From Acidaminococcus massiliensis (GTDB taxonomy: Bacteria; Bacillota; Negativicutes; Acidaminococcales; Acidaminococcaceae), in the NCBI RefSeq assembly GCF_900095825.1, contig NZ_LT608315.1, positions 859,873 through 923,872 of the forward strand: a stretch of 64,000 bases of DNA, given 5' to 3'. Under the pieces are notes generated by a model, which was not told the origin of the DNA, did not search any database, and was given only the letters and a program-made list of their open reading frames with translations. This document shows, piece by piece, positions 9,606-18,166 of this stretch; the first letter of the stretch is position 1; each line of letters starts with the position of its first letter. Both the position numbers and the translations under genes were made by a program.

Positions 9606-11138
9606 ATGATGGCGCGGACAATTGCGTTGGGACCGCATATGGATCTGTATGATTTTATGGATGTGGTCCGGAACCATGGAAAGGTGGAGTTTTCTCCAGA
9701 CTACTGCAATCGGGTCAACCGCTCCCGTTCCCTGGTGGAAAAATGGGTAGAGGAAGAAAAGGTCATGTACGGGGTCACCACTGGTTTTGGAGCTCTGTGC
9801 ACCAAGGCCATCAGCCGGGAAGAAACGGCACAGCTCCAGGAAAATATCATCCTTTCCCATTCGGTTTCCGTGGGAAAACCCTTATCGGAAGAAGCTGTCC
9901 GGGGAACTCTGCTGATGATCCTCCAGAACTTGGGACAAGGGTACAGCGGAGTCCGTCTGGAAGTCCTGGAACAGCTCCGTCAGTTCCTGAATCGGGGTTT
10001 GACGCCATGGGCTCCAGGGGACGGCAGTGTTGGGTATCTCAGCCCGGAGGCCCATATGGCATTGGTCATTACCGGAAAGGGACGGGCTTATTATCAGGGA
10101 GAACTCCTGACGGGAGAAAAAGCCCTGGAACGGGCGGGTCTGTCTCCCCTTCCTCTTGCTTCCAAGGAAGGACTGGCGCTGGTGTCCGGAACGACTTCTG
10201 CCACGGCACTGGCGGCCGTAGGGCTGTATGACATGCTCCAGGCTGCCCGGACGGCAGATGTGATCGGTGCCATGAGCCTGGAAATCCTCCAGGGGGTCAT
10301 GAATGCCTTCGACCCCAGGGTCATGGCGGTCCGTCCCCATCCGGATCAGGCCAAAGTGGCGGAAAATATCCGGAATCTATTAGCTGATTCCCAGGTCATT
10401 GCAGAAGCCCAGGGCAAAAGGGTACAGGATGCATTGTCTCTCCGGTGCATCCCTCAGCTTCATGGAGCTGCCCGGAAAACGCTGGAAGATGCTTTGAAGA
10501 ACCTTGAAACGGAGATGAATTCTTGCTGTGACAATCCCATCCTGTGGCCGGAACCGGGAAACGAGGCTGTGATTTCCGCCTGCAATGCAGATTCGTCCTA
10601 TGTGGGAGTATCCATGGATGCTTCCTGTATCGCAGCCACCATGTTGGCCAAGATGTCGGAACGGCGGAACAACAGGATGATCGATGGCAGTCTTTCCGGA
10701 TACCCCTGGTTCCTGATCCAGGATCCAGGACTCAATTCCGGCTTGATGATCCCCCAGTATACCCAGGCAGGACTGCTGAACCAGATGCGGATCCTCTGTA
10801 CCCCGGCGGTGATCGACAATACACCCACCTGTGGGAATCAGGAAGATTATGTGGCCATGGGCTACAACGCTGCGAAAAAGTCCCTGGCTGTGGCAGAAAA
10901 ACTGGAATACATCCTGGCCATTGAACTACTTTCTGTTTATGAAGCACAGCCCTTTGTAGATAGGAACCTGCGGCGGAGCAGTGCCAGCCGGAGTGTCCTG
11001 GAAGCAATCGGGGAAAAGGTGCCGGGAATGGAAGAGGATTTCTATCTCTATCCCCAGATCGAATTCCTGAGAAGCTGCATCCATGGCGGGAAAATCCTGG
11101 AATGGGCCGAAAGCGGGATGCAGAAAAAAATTTTGTAA
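9606..11138 (+). CDS. Histidase-family lyase lacking the MIO triad (HAL-A)
   Basis: A 510-residue member of the histidine/phenylalanine ammonia-lyase superfamily. Conserved features are YGVTTGFGALC with the active-site Tyr (Y55), LQENIILSHS, RCIPQLHGA, and NTPTCGNQEDYVAMG with Gln-Glu. The loop that forms the MIO electrophile is altered: histidase GSLG-ASGD-LAPLAHM is here GSVG-Y-LSPEAHM (residues 140-151), three residues shorter and without Ala-Ser-Gly. The Tyr before LRC in histidase (QDAYCLRC) is Leu (QDALSLRC), and the Asn of INGT is Ser. Ordinary MIO-dependent ammonia elimination is therefore unlikely. MIO-free superfamily members such as ergothionase release trimethylamine instead, so a betaine lyase is a reasonable guess. 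ATG 9609 is an alternative start. Promoter unclear; read-through from fchA is possible. Confidence 0.85.
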   Translation: MMARTIALGPHMDLYDFMDVVRNHGKVEFSPDYCNRVNRSRSLVEKWVEEEKVMYGVTTGFGALCTKAISREETAQLQENIILSHSVSVGKPLSEEAVRGTLLMILQNLGQGYSGVRLEVLEQLRQFLNRGLTPWAPGDGSVGYLSPEAHMALVITGKGRAYYQGELLTGEKALERAGLSPLPLASKEGLALVSGTTSATALAAVGLYDMLQAARTADVIGAMSLEILQGVMNAFDPRVMAVRPHPDQAKVAENIRNLLADSQVIAEAQGKRVQDALSLRCIPQLHGAARKTLEDALKNLETEMNSCCDNPILWPEPGNEAVISACNADSSYVGVSMDASCIAATMLAKMSERRNNRMIDGSLSGYPWFLIQDPGLNSGLMIPQYTQAGLLNQMRILCTPAVIDNTPTCGNQEDYVAMGYNAAKKSLAVAEKLEYILAIELLSVYEAQPFVDRNLRRSSASRSVLEAIGEKVPGMEEDFYLYPQIEFLRSCIHGGKILEWAESGMQKKIL

Positions 11139-11237
11139 GGAAAGCCCAGAAAGACTTACTCCAAAAGTGTACTGATTGAACATCAAGTATACAGAATGAA
11201 GAAAAGATTGGAGAATTTATTTCAAGGCTGTAAGGAA

Positions 11238-11388
11238 TTGACGATTTGCAGACGTTGATTTAGTATAATAAAGTCATAGTTTTCATATAGAACTGTCGTT
11301 GCCTACAACCAATCATCCAGATAAATATCCATATATGAAAACAACTAAATCAAAAAGTTATATATAGAGTTATAGGGGAGGGAAAGAA
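11238..11388 (+). promoter_or_regulatory. Promoter and structured leader of the molybdenum-hydroxylase operon
   Basis: The 250-base gap after HAL-A contains TTGACG (11238-11243), a hut-like box AGACGTTGATTTAG (11250-11263) and TATAAT (11264-11269). The -35 to -10 spacing is 20 bp, so the promoter is not ideal. Just after the predicted start, GTTTTCATATA (11279-11289) is perfectly complementary to TATATGAAAAC (11332-11342). The enclosed 42 bases hold a small hairpin GTTG-CCTA-CAAC (11298-11309). This could be a cis-acting RNA or an operator pair. I could not match it to a known riboswitch. Bases 11139-11237 show nothing else I recognise. Confidence 0.55.
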
Positions 11389-11850
11389 GTGAAGATCAGA
11401 GCCGTCGTCAACGGTGCTGCCGTAGAAAAAGAAATCGACGGGAGCAAGCGTCTGATAGATTTTTTAAGAGAGGATCTGGGGCTGACGGGAACCAAGGAAG
11501 GATGCTCGGAGGGAGAATGCGGGGCCTGTACGGTCATCCTGAACGGGGAAGCTGTACCTTCCTGTCTGGTCCTGGCAGGACAGATCCAGGGAGGAGAGAT
11601 CCTGACCATCGAAGGACTGGAGAAAAACGGGGAACTGGACCTTCTCCAAAAGAAGTTCATTTCCCATGGGGCCATCCAGTGCGGTTTTTGTACGCCGGGT
11701 TTCCTGATGAGTGCCAAAGCTCTTTTCATGAAAAATCCTCATCCTTCATCGGAAGAAATCCGCCGGGCCATTGAAGGGAATATCTGCCGCTGCACTGGCT
11801 ACATCAAAATCGTCGAAGCCATCGAAGATGCAGCAAAGGAGATGGAATGA
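11389..11850 (+). CDS. Molybdenum hydroxylase, [2Fe-2S] subunit
   Basis: Small iron-sulfur subunit (153 aa) of a xanthine-dehydrogenase-family hydroxylase; passes electrons from the Mo site to FAD. The N-terminal ferredoxin-like [2Fe-2S] site is CSEGECGACTV...CLVL, and the second [2Fe-2S] site is CGFCTPGF...CRCTGY. Translation starts at GTG 11389 with a strong AGGGGAGGGAAAG site. First gene of an operon continuing to the BCCT transporter; its stop overlaps the FAD-subunit start. The substrate cannot be read from this subunit. Confidence 0.95.
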   Translation: MKIRAVVNGAAVEKEIDGSKRLIDFLREDLGLTGTKEGCSEGECGACTVILNGEAVPSCLVLAGQIQGGEILTIEGLEKNGELDLLQKKFISHGAIQCGFCTPGFLMSAKALFMKNPHPSSEEIRRAIEGNICRCTGYIKIVEAIEDAAKEME

Positions 11851-12683
11851 TGTTTACTGCTCCTGCTGATGAAAAAGAACTGCAGGCTGCCTTGAGCCAG
11901 GCTGACGAACGGACCTACCTGATTGCCGGAGGGACAGATCTCTTGATCCATCTCCAGAATCGCAAAGAAACCGACTGCAGTTTCATTGATTTGACCAAGG
12001 TGAAGGAGCTCCAGGGAATCCGGGAAGAAAAAGACTGGATCGATATCGGAGCCCTTGTGACCATGACAGAGCTTTGTGCTTCCCCTCTTGTAAAGGAAGA
12101 ACTCCGGGCCTTGTACTTGGCGGCCTACCATCTGGGATCGGAACAGATCCGGAACCGAGCAACCCTGGGAGGAGCCATTGCCAACGCTTCCCAATCCTCT
12201 GACTGCAGTGTTGTGCTGTTTGCTTACGGAGCTTTGGTTGAAATTTTCTCTGCCCAGGGAGAACGCCGCAAGGTCCCCATGGACCAGTTCATTAAGGGGA
12301 GGGAAAAGACTTGCCTGGATCGGGGAGAAGCGGTCAGCCGGATCCTGATCCCCCGCCAGGAAAGGAGCAGCATGTTTGGCAAAGTGGGGGCCCGGAAAGC
12401 GGTCACAATTGCAAAAATCAACTGTGCCATGGATTTCCGCATGGAGGAGGGGCTGATCCAGAAGGCCAGTATCTATCTGGGGGCGGTCGGAGTAAAGCCG
12501 GTGGAAGCCAGACTTTTGGAAAATTATTTCCAAGGGAAATCTTTTGCTGAGATCGCTTTGCAGGATGTGCAGGAATTGGGAAAGGAAGAAGTGGAAAAAG
12601 CCATTCCCACTCGGCCTTCCCGTTTTTACAAACGGGTAGCGGTACAGGGATTGCTGGAAGATATGATAGGGGCGCTGCCATGA
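11847..12683 (+). CDS. Molybdenum hydroxylase, FAD subunit
   Basis: The 278-residue FAD-binding subunit of the hydroxylase. The FAD pyrophosphate motif AGGTDLL lies near residues 32-38, and the second FAD motif RNRATLGGAIANASQSSD near residues 103-120 is typical of the medium (CoxM/XdhB) subunit. It presumably hands electrons to NAD+ or another carrier. Its ATG overlaps the preceding stop by four bases and its stop overlaps the next start, indicating tight translational coupling and a 1:1:1 complex. Confidence 0.94.
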   Translation: MMFTAPADEKELQAALSQADERTYLIAGGTDLLIHLQNRKETDCSFIDLTKVKELQGIREEKDWIDIGALVTMTELCASPLVKEELRALYLAAYHLGSEQIRNRATLGGAIANASQSSDCSVVLFAYGALVEIFSAQGERRKVPMDQFIKGREKTCLDRGEAVSRILIPRQERSSMFGKVGARKAVTIAKINCAMDFRMEEGLIQKASIYLGAVGVKPVEARLLENYFQGKSFAEIALQDVQELGKEEVEKAIPTRPSRFYKRVAVQGLLEDMIGALP

Positions 12684-14932
12684 AACAGTTCAAATACATC
12701 GGGAAACGGTTCCAGCGGGAAGACAGCCTGGAGCGGGCAGAAGGGAAGACCAAATTCCTGGCAGACTGCAAACGGCTCAACATGCTCTATGGGAAGTTGA
12801 TCCTCAGTGAACATGCCCATGCGGATTTCCAGCTGGATACAGAAGAAGCCCTGAAAGTCCCAGGGGTTTACAAGATTTTGACTTATGAGGATATTCCTCA
12901 TGTTGCCTATAATTCTATGGAATGGTTCACCGGGATCCAGGCCCAGCGGGATGAATATATCCTGAATGAAAGGGCCCGCTTCGTGGGGGATCGGATCGGC
13001 CTGATCCTGGCGGAGTCGAAGGAAGCCTGTGAAAAGGCCTGGTGCAAAGTCAAAGTGCAGTATCAAGATCTTCCGGTGGTGGCCGATCTCCAAACGGCTC
13101 AGGAAGATCGGATCCTGGTCAGAGGGAAGACCAATCTGGCTTATGAAAAAAACATCGGGTATGGAGATCTTGCAAACGCGGAAGCCGAGGCCGATTTCAT
13201 TGTGGAAGACCGAGGCTCTACGCCCCGGACCCACCATCTAGCCATCGAACCCCATATTGCCATGGCGGAAGTGGATGATTTTGGGAATCTGGTTGTGTAC
13301 AGCCCGGGACAAGTGGTCTTTGCAGCCCAGATGCAGCTTTCCCGGATCCTGCATCTGTCCTATGCCCGGATCCGGGTCATCAAGTGCAATATGGGGGGAT
13401 CCTTCGGCGGAAAACAGCAGCCGCTGCTGGAACTGACTGCAGGAGTCGCCGCTTGGCTGACTCAGCGGCCTGTCCAGATCTACATGAACCGCCGGGAAAG
13501 CATGATCGGTACCTTTACCCGGAACGGTACGGAGGCTCGGGTCGCAACAGCAGTCCGGAAGGACGGGAAAATCCTAGAACGCAAGGTGGATACCTGCTTT
13601 GACGGAGGGGCTTATGATACCAACAATACCAGTATCGTAAATGCCTATGCCAAGAAACTGTTCCGGTTGTACCGGATCCCGGCCCAGGAATTCCATGGCC
13701 GTGCCTATTATACGGACAAGACGCCGGGGGGTGCCTGCCGTGCCTATGGAGGCCCCCAGAACCATGCCATCACGGAAGTCAATATAGACCATGCTGCCCG
13801 GGTCATCGGCATGGATCCCTGTGAATTCCGTCTGAAGAACTTGGTGGAACCCTATGATGCAGATCCGGTGGGAGGCCCGAATCTGGGAAAAGCAGCGGTG
13901 AAGGAATGTCTCCGGAAAGGGATGGAAGCTTTCCACTGGAAAGAAAAATATGCCCATATCCGGGAACAGAACAATGACCGCTATGCCTATGGCGTAGGGG
14001 TTGCCTGTGCAGATCATGGCAACGGGTATTTCGGGGCTTTTCCGGAATTTACCAATGTGGAGATGATCCTTCATCCGGATGGGACGGCCTTGGTCAAGAT
14101 CGCTGTCCATGAGCAAGGCTGTGGGACCCTGGATTCTCTGCGGCTGACGGCAGCAGAAGCCTTGGATCTGGCACCGGAGAAGATCACCATCACGGAAGCA
14201 GATACGCTCCTGACCCCCTATGATTCAGCGGGGACCCAAGCCAGCCGCGTGACTTTTGTTTCCAGTGGAGCCATCTTACAGGCCGGGAACCAGCTGAGAG
14301 AAAAGATTTTCCAGACACTGCACGAAGTGGAGAAAATCGAGCCCGATCTTCTTTATACGGATAACGGGACTGTCAAAGTCAAAGGATCTGATAAGACCTA
14401 TACCTATGGAGAGATTGCTACCCTCCGGGAGAAAAAAATGTTCGATCCTCTGAGTGTCTATATCCATTATGAACCTCATTCCAATCCAGCTGCTTATGCG
14501 GTGTCCTTTGCCCAGGTGAAAGTGGACAAGAAAACCGGACTGGTGGAGGTCCAAAAACTGCTGGCCGTCCATGATATCGGCCAGGCTGTGAATCCCACCC
14601 TGGTGGAAGGGCAGATCCAAGGCGGTGCCCAGTTCATCTTAGGCATGGCCCTCAGTGAAGAACTGGTCTATGACAGCAAGGGGAATGTGAAGAACAGCAG
14701 TCTGTCCAAATACCACACCCTCAATGTGCAGGACATGCCTCCAGTGGACATCATCCTGGTGGAAAGCCATGATGAAAGTTCTCCTTTCGGAGTCAAGAGC
14801 GTGGGGGAAATGTCTGCGGTAGCGCCTGGACCGGCGGTGGTCAATGCCATCAATCATGCTTTGGGGACGGAACTGACAGATTACCCTCTGACCCCAGAGC
14901 GGATTATAGAAGCCTTAGAACAGAAAGGATGA
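12680..14932 (+). CDS. Molybdenum hydroxylase, molybdopterin-binding subunit
   Basis: Catalytic subunit (750 aa) of an XDH-type hydroxylase. Molybdopterin-contact motifs include NMGGSFGGKQ (about residue 238) and GGACRAYGGPQ (about 351). The catalytic glutamate is present in GVKSVGEMSA (E710). It should hydroxylate a carbon next to nitrogen in a heteroaromatic ring using water. The clade is closer to XDH-like enzymes than to CO dehydrogenase (no CSFR-type active-site loop seen), but the substrate is unknown. Xanthine is possible; the flanking histidase-family genes make an imidazole compound more attractive. It is encoded between the FAD subunit and HAL-B, six bases before the latter. Confidence 0.93.
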   Translation: MKQFKYIGKRFQREDSLERAEGKTKFLADCKRLNMLYGKLILSEHAHADFQLDTEEALKVPGVYKILTYEDIPHVAYNSMEWFTGIQAQRDEYILNERARFVGDRIGLILAESKEACEKAWCKVKVQYQDLPVVADLQTAQEDRILVRGKTNLAYEKNIGYGDLANAEAEADFIVEDRGSTPRTHHLAIEPHIAMAEVDDFGNLVVYSPGQVVFAAQMQLSRILHLSYARIRVIKCNMGGSFGGKQQPLLELTAGVAAWLTQRPVQIYMNRRESMIGTFTRNGTEARVATAVRKDGKILERKVDTCFDGGAYDTNNTSIVNAYAKKLFRLYRIPAQEFHGRAYYTDKTPGGACRAYGGPQNHAITEVNIDHAARVIGMDPCEFRLKNLVEPYDADPVGGPNLGKAAVKECLRKGMEAFHWKEKYAHIREQNNDRYAYGVGVACADHGNGYFGAFPEFTNVEMILHPDGTALVKIAVHEQGCGTLDSLRLTAAEALDLAPEKITITEADTLLTPYDSAGTQASRVTFVSSGAILQAGNQLREKIFQTLHEVEKIEPDLLYTDNGTVKVKGSDKTYTYGEIATLREKKMFDPLSVYIHYEPHSNPAAYAVSFAQVKVDKKTGLVEVQKLLAVHDIGQAVNPTLVEGQIQGGAQFILGMALSEELVYDSKGNVKNSSLSKYHTLNVQDMPPVDIILVESHDESSPFGVKSVGEMSAVAPGPAVVNAINHALGTELTDYPLTPERIIEALEQKG

Positions 14933-14938
14933 AGGGGT

Positions 14939-16462
14939 ATGGAAAGCTTAGTGCTTACAGGAGAACCACTATCGTTGGAAGATGCTTACAGTGTCATTTA
15001 TGGCAATCGTCAGGTTGAAATCGCACCCCAGGCGGCAGAACGGGTACGGCAGGCCAGACAGGTCCTGTTTGACATGGCGGCGGAAGGGAAACCTGTCTAT
15101 GGGCTGAACCGGGGCGTGGGCTGGAACAAGGATAAGGAATTTGATGAAGATTTCTTTGCCCAATACAACCGGAATCTGCTGAACAGCCATTGTCTGGGCG
15201 TTCCTCCCTACCATCCGGATGATCAGGTGCGGGCCATCCTGCTCCTGCGGCTCCAGAAAGTCCTTACAGGCCATACGGGGCTGTCTCTTGAATTGTTGGA
15301 TCATTACCGGGATTTCCTGAATTACGGGATCTATCCCCGGATCCCCATGCGGTCTTCCATCGGAGAAGGGGATATCACCACCCTGTCCCATGTGGGGCTG
15401 GCTTTCATCGGCGAAGAAGACGTAACCTACCAGGGAAAGATCATGAATTCTAAGGAAGCCATGGAAATGGTGGGCATGAAACCGGCGAAATTGGGACCGA
15501 AAGATGGGCTGAGCATCGTGTCCAACAATGCCCAGGGTGAAGGGATGACCCTGGTCCTGCTGCGGCAGATCGCCCAATTGGTCAAAATGAGCAATCTGAT
15601 TTTTTGTCTGAGCCTGGAAGGGCTGGATGGAGTGGTGGAATCTCTGCGGGAAGATGTGAATGCGGTCCGGGGCATCAAGGGGCAGGCTAAGGCGGCTGCC
15701 ATGTGCCGGGACTTCTTAGAAGGCAGCTACCTCTATGAACCAAGCCCTGAACGGGCTTTGCAGGATCCCTTAAGCTTCCGGTGCGCCCATGCCATCAATG
15801 GGGCCCTGTATGATGCCATGGATTATGTGCAGGAACAGCTCCTTGCCAGCATGAACCACACCGATGACAACCCCTGCATCCTCCTGGATAAACATTCCTC
15901 CTTTGTCAGTGCCAACTTCGAGATTACCTCTTTGGCCATTGGCGTGGAGATGCTGGCCAGCGGCTTGGCCCACCTGTCCAAGAGTTCCTGTTACCGGATG
16001 ATCAAGATGGCAGATCCCAATTTCACCCATCTAAACCGGTTCCTGACTCCAGAAGACGTGAAGACCATTGCTTTCGGGACTATCCAGAAAACGTTCACCA
16101 TGCTGGATACCCAGAACCGGGGACTGGCCAATCCTTCTTCCATGGACTTTTATGCACTGGCTGGGACCATCGAAGACCATGCCAGCAACCTGCCTCTGAT
16201 CTGCTATAAATTGTTCCAGATGCTGGACAATATCTACTATATCATCGGTATCGAAGCCATGCATGCCTGCCAGGCCATTGATCTGCGGAAACAGAAGAGA
16301 CCGGAAATCCATCTGGGCAAAGGGACCGGCAAGGCTTATGAAATCATCCGGCGGACCCTGCCCTTTTATGACAAAGACAGGAACCAGAGCCGGGACATCC
16401 AGAAGGTCTATCACATTGTGAAATCCGGCGAACTGCTGCAGGTAGGAGGAGATTCTTTATGA
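14939..16462 (+). CDS. Divergent histidase-family protein without MIO triad (HAL-B)
   Basis: A second HAL-superfamily paralogue (507 aa), more divergent than HAL-A. VYGLNRGVGWN replaces YGVTTGFG, although the active-site Tyr (Y54) remains. The MIO region reads SSIGEGDITTLSH (residues 139-151), so Ala-Ser-Gly is reduced to Glu-Gly and no MIO can form. The Gln-Glu pair of the NQED motif is not found; the corresponding region reads NPSSMDFYALAGTIEDH. QDPLSFRC keeps the Arg but has Leu for Tyr. It may be a lyase for a different substrate or a partner of HAL-A. AAGGGG precedes ATG 14939. Its stop overlaps the transporter start, so the two are coupled. Confidence 0.85.
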   Translation: MESLVLTGEPLSLEDAYSVIYGNRQVEIAPQAAERVRQARQVLFDMAAEGKPVYGLNRGVGWNKDKEFDEDFFAQYNRNLLNSHCLGVPPYHPDDQVRAILLLRLQKVLTGHTGLSLELLDHYRDFLNYGIYPRIPMRSSIGEGDITTLSHVGLAFIGEEDVTYQGKIMNSKEAMEMVGMKPAKLGPKDGLSIVSNNAQGEGMTLVLLRQIAQLVKMSNLIFCLSLEGLDGVVESLREDVNAVRGIKGQAKAAAMCRDFLEGSYLYEPSPERALQDPLSFRCAHAINGALYDAMDYVQEQLLASMNHTDDNPCILLDKHSSFVSANFEITSLAIGVEMLASGLAHLSKSSCYRMIKMADPNFTHLNRFLTPEDVKTIAFGTIQKTFTMLDTQNRGLANPSSMDFYALAGTIEDHASNLPLICYKLFQMLDNIYYIIGIEAMHACQAIDLRKQKRPEIHLGKGTGKAYEIIRRTLPFYDKDRNQSRDIQKVYHIVKSGELLQVGGDSL

Positions 16463-18009
16463 ACGAAAAAAAGAAAAATGAAATCCGCTGGGCCGTATTC
16501 GTCCCCGCCTTTGCCCTGACACTGCTGGCGGCTGTAGTGGGAATCGTCAGCAACAAGACGCTGACCACCCTGTCCAATCGATTCTTTACTTGGTCCTTGG
16601 ACTCTTTTGGCTGGCTCTACCAGATCATTTCCCTGGTGGTCCTCCTGGTCACCCTGGTGATGTTGTTCTCGAAAGTAGGGGATATCACCCTGGGCGGGAA
16701 AGAGGCCAAACCCAAATATCCTTTCTGGACCTGGTTTGCCATGACTTTGACCGGTGGGGTAGCTACCGGGATCGTCAGCTGGGGGGTCAATGAACCGCTG
16801 ATTTATTTCGGCAATATTTACGGAGAACTGAAGCAGCTGGGCATCGAACCCTTTTCAGCAGAAGCCGCCCGGTTTGCCATTGGGCGCTGCTTCTATAACT
16901 GGACGTTCATCCCCTATGCCATGTATGCCCTGACCGGTGTGCTGGTGGCCTATATGTACTTCAATAAGAAGCAGCAGCTGAACGTAACCTCTACTCTGGT
17001 TCCTCTATTTGGAGAAAAAATCAAGACAGGCTTTGTTTCCGACGTAATCGATACCTTATCCATGCTGGCCATCATCCTGGGCCTGACTTCCGGCTTGACC
17101 ATGTGCATCGTCCTCTTGACCACTGGACTCACTTCTTCTTATGGAATCCCTTCCACCCTGCCTCTGTTCATCGGTCTGGGGGTTGCCATCATTGCCATGT
17201 TCACCCTGTCTTCCTATGTAGGATTGGATAAAGGGCTGCAGAAACTGTCCGGGATCAATGCCTGGTTCTATTATGGACTGCTGATCCTGCTGTTCGTCCT
17301 GGGACCGACCCTATTCATCCTGCGGAATTCCACCGCTGGGATGGCGGTCTGGCTGCAGAACTTCTGGCAATGGGGACTGGACCCCATCGATATCGGCGGT
17401 GCACCGCTGACCCGGTCCTGGACTCTGTTTGACTGGGCCGTCTGGATTGCCTATGCTCCCGTTACGGGGATTTTCCTGGGCCAGATTTCTTATGGTCGGA
17501 CCATCCGCCAGTGCCTGATTGTCAACTTGATCCTGCCGGCTGTGTTCGGCATCATCTGGTTCTCTGTCTGGGGCAATACGGCACTGGGGATGCAGATCAG
17601 CGGACAGCTGGACTTGGTTGCCACCATCAAGAATTCCAATGCTGTCATGGCACTGTTTGAATTCATCAAGAACATGCCATTCGGCTTGGGGATCATCCTG
17701 GTTCCGGTCAATCTGTTCGTCATCCTGATCTCCTTTGTGACGGCAGCTGATGCAACTTCCAACAACGTTGCATCCATGTGCATCAAGAACATCCCCATCG
17801 GTTCAGAAGCGCCTGGGTATCTGAAGGTGCTCTGGGGAGCGACCATCGGAGCCATTGCCATCATCATGGCTGCTTTTGGCGGCGGCGTCCAGGGGGTGGA
17901 TGGCGTGAAGGCACTGGCAGCGGCTGGCGGTTTTGTGGTGTTGTTCATCTTCATCCTCCAGGTGTTTGCAGCCATCAAAGTATTCTTTATCGATAAGACG
18001 GAAGAATAA
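16459..18009 (+). CDS. BCCT-family transporter
   Basis: A 516-residue, roughly 12-TM carrier of the betaine/choline/carnitine family. The family core is readable: RSWTLFDWAVWIAYAPVTGIFLGQISYGRTIRQ (about residues 313-345) corresponds to the Trp-rich TM8 substrate-binding region. The TM3 stretch is TGGVATGIVSWGVNEP and lacks the GMGIG pattern of Na+-coupled betaine carriers, which is reminiscent of CaiT-like exchangers. BCCT substrates normally carry a quaternary ammonium group. Coupling to HAL-B by a 4-base overlap suggests import of that lyase's substrate, possibly in exchange for a product; this is inference. AGGAGGAG precedes the start. Confidence 0.92.
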   Translation: MNEKKKNEIRWAVFVPAFALTLLAAVVGIVSNKTLTTLSNRFFTWSLDSFGWLYQIISLVVLLVTLVMLFSKVGDITLGGKEAKPKYPFWTWFAMTLTGGVATGIVSWGVNEPLIYFGNIYGELKQLGIEPFSAEAARFAIGRCFYNWTFIPYAMYALTGVLVAYMYFNKKQQLNVTSTLVPLFGEKIKTGFVSDVIDTLSMLAIILGLTSGLTMCIVLLTTGLTSSYGIPSTLPLFIGLGVAIIAMFTLSSYVGLDKGLQKLSGINAWFYYGLLILLFVLGPTLFILRNSTAGMAVWLQNFWQWGLDPIDIGGAPLTRSWTLFDWAVWIAYAPVTGIFLGQISYGRTIRQCLIVNLILPAVFGIIWFSVWGNTALGMQISGQLDLVATIKNSNAVMALFEFIKNMPFGLGIILVPVNLFVILISFVTAADATSNNVASMCIKNIPIGSEAPGYLKVLWGATIGAIAIIMAAFGGGVQGVDGVKALAAAGGFVVLFIFILQVFAAIKVFFIDKTEE

Positions 18010-18032
18010 GGGGAAATACAGCTATATATCCC

Positions 18033-18074
18033 AAAGGGAGGTGTGGGATTTTGCTTCACACCTCCTTTCTTTCC
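18033..18074 (+). terminator. Terminator after the BCCT gene
   Basis: AAAGGGAGGTGTG pairs with CACACCTCCTTT around a loop of about 11 bases and is followed by a T-rich stretch. It separates the catabolic operon from the cofactor-synthesis operon. Confidence 0.85.
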
Positions 18075-18096
18075 ATGCAAAAAAGGAATCTTGCGT

Positions 18097-18102
18097 TATA
18101 AT
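18097..18102 (+). promoter_or_regulatory. Candidate -10 box for the xdhC operon
   Basis: TATAAT lies 65 bases before xdhC and after the upstream terminator. No convincing -35 hexamer is seen at the usual distance. Confidence 0.5.
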
Positions 18103-18166
18103 AGAATCATCTATTTGAAAAAATGATAATTGGCTTTGTACAAAAGCCCTGGGACAGGAGAAAAGT

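Noticed and set aside
11279..11342. Purine or Moco riboswitch upstream of the molybdenum hydroxylase
   Set aside because: The long stem invites this call, but the conserved junction and loop bases I know for these classes are absent; kept only as an unassigned structure.
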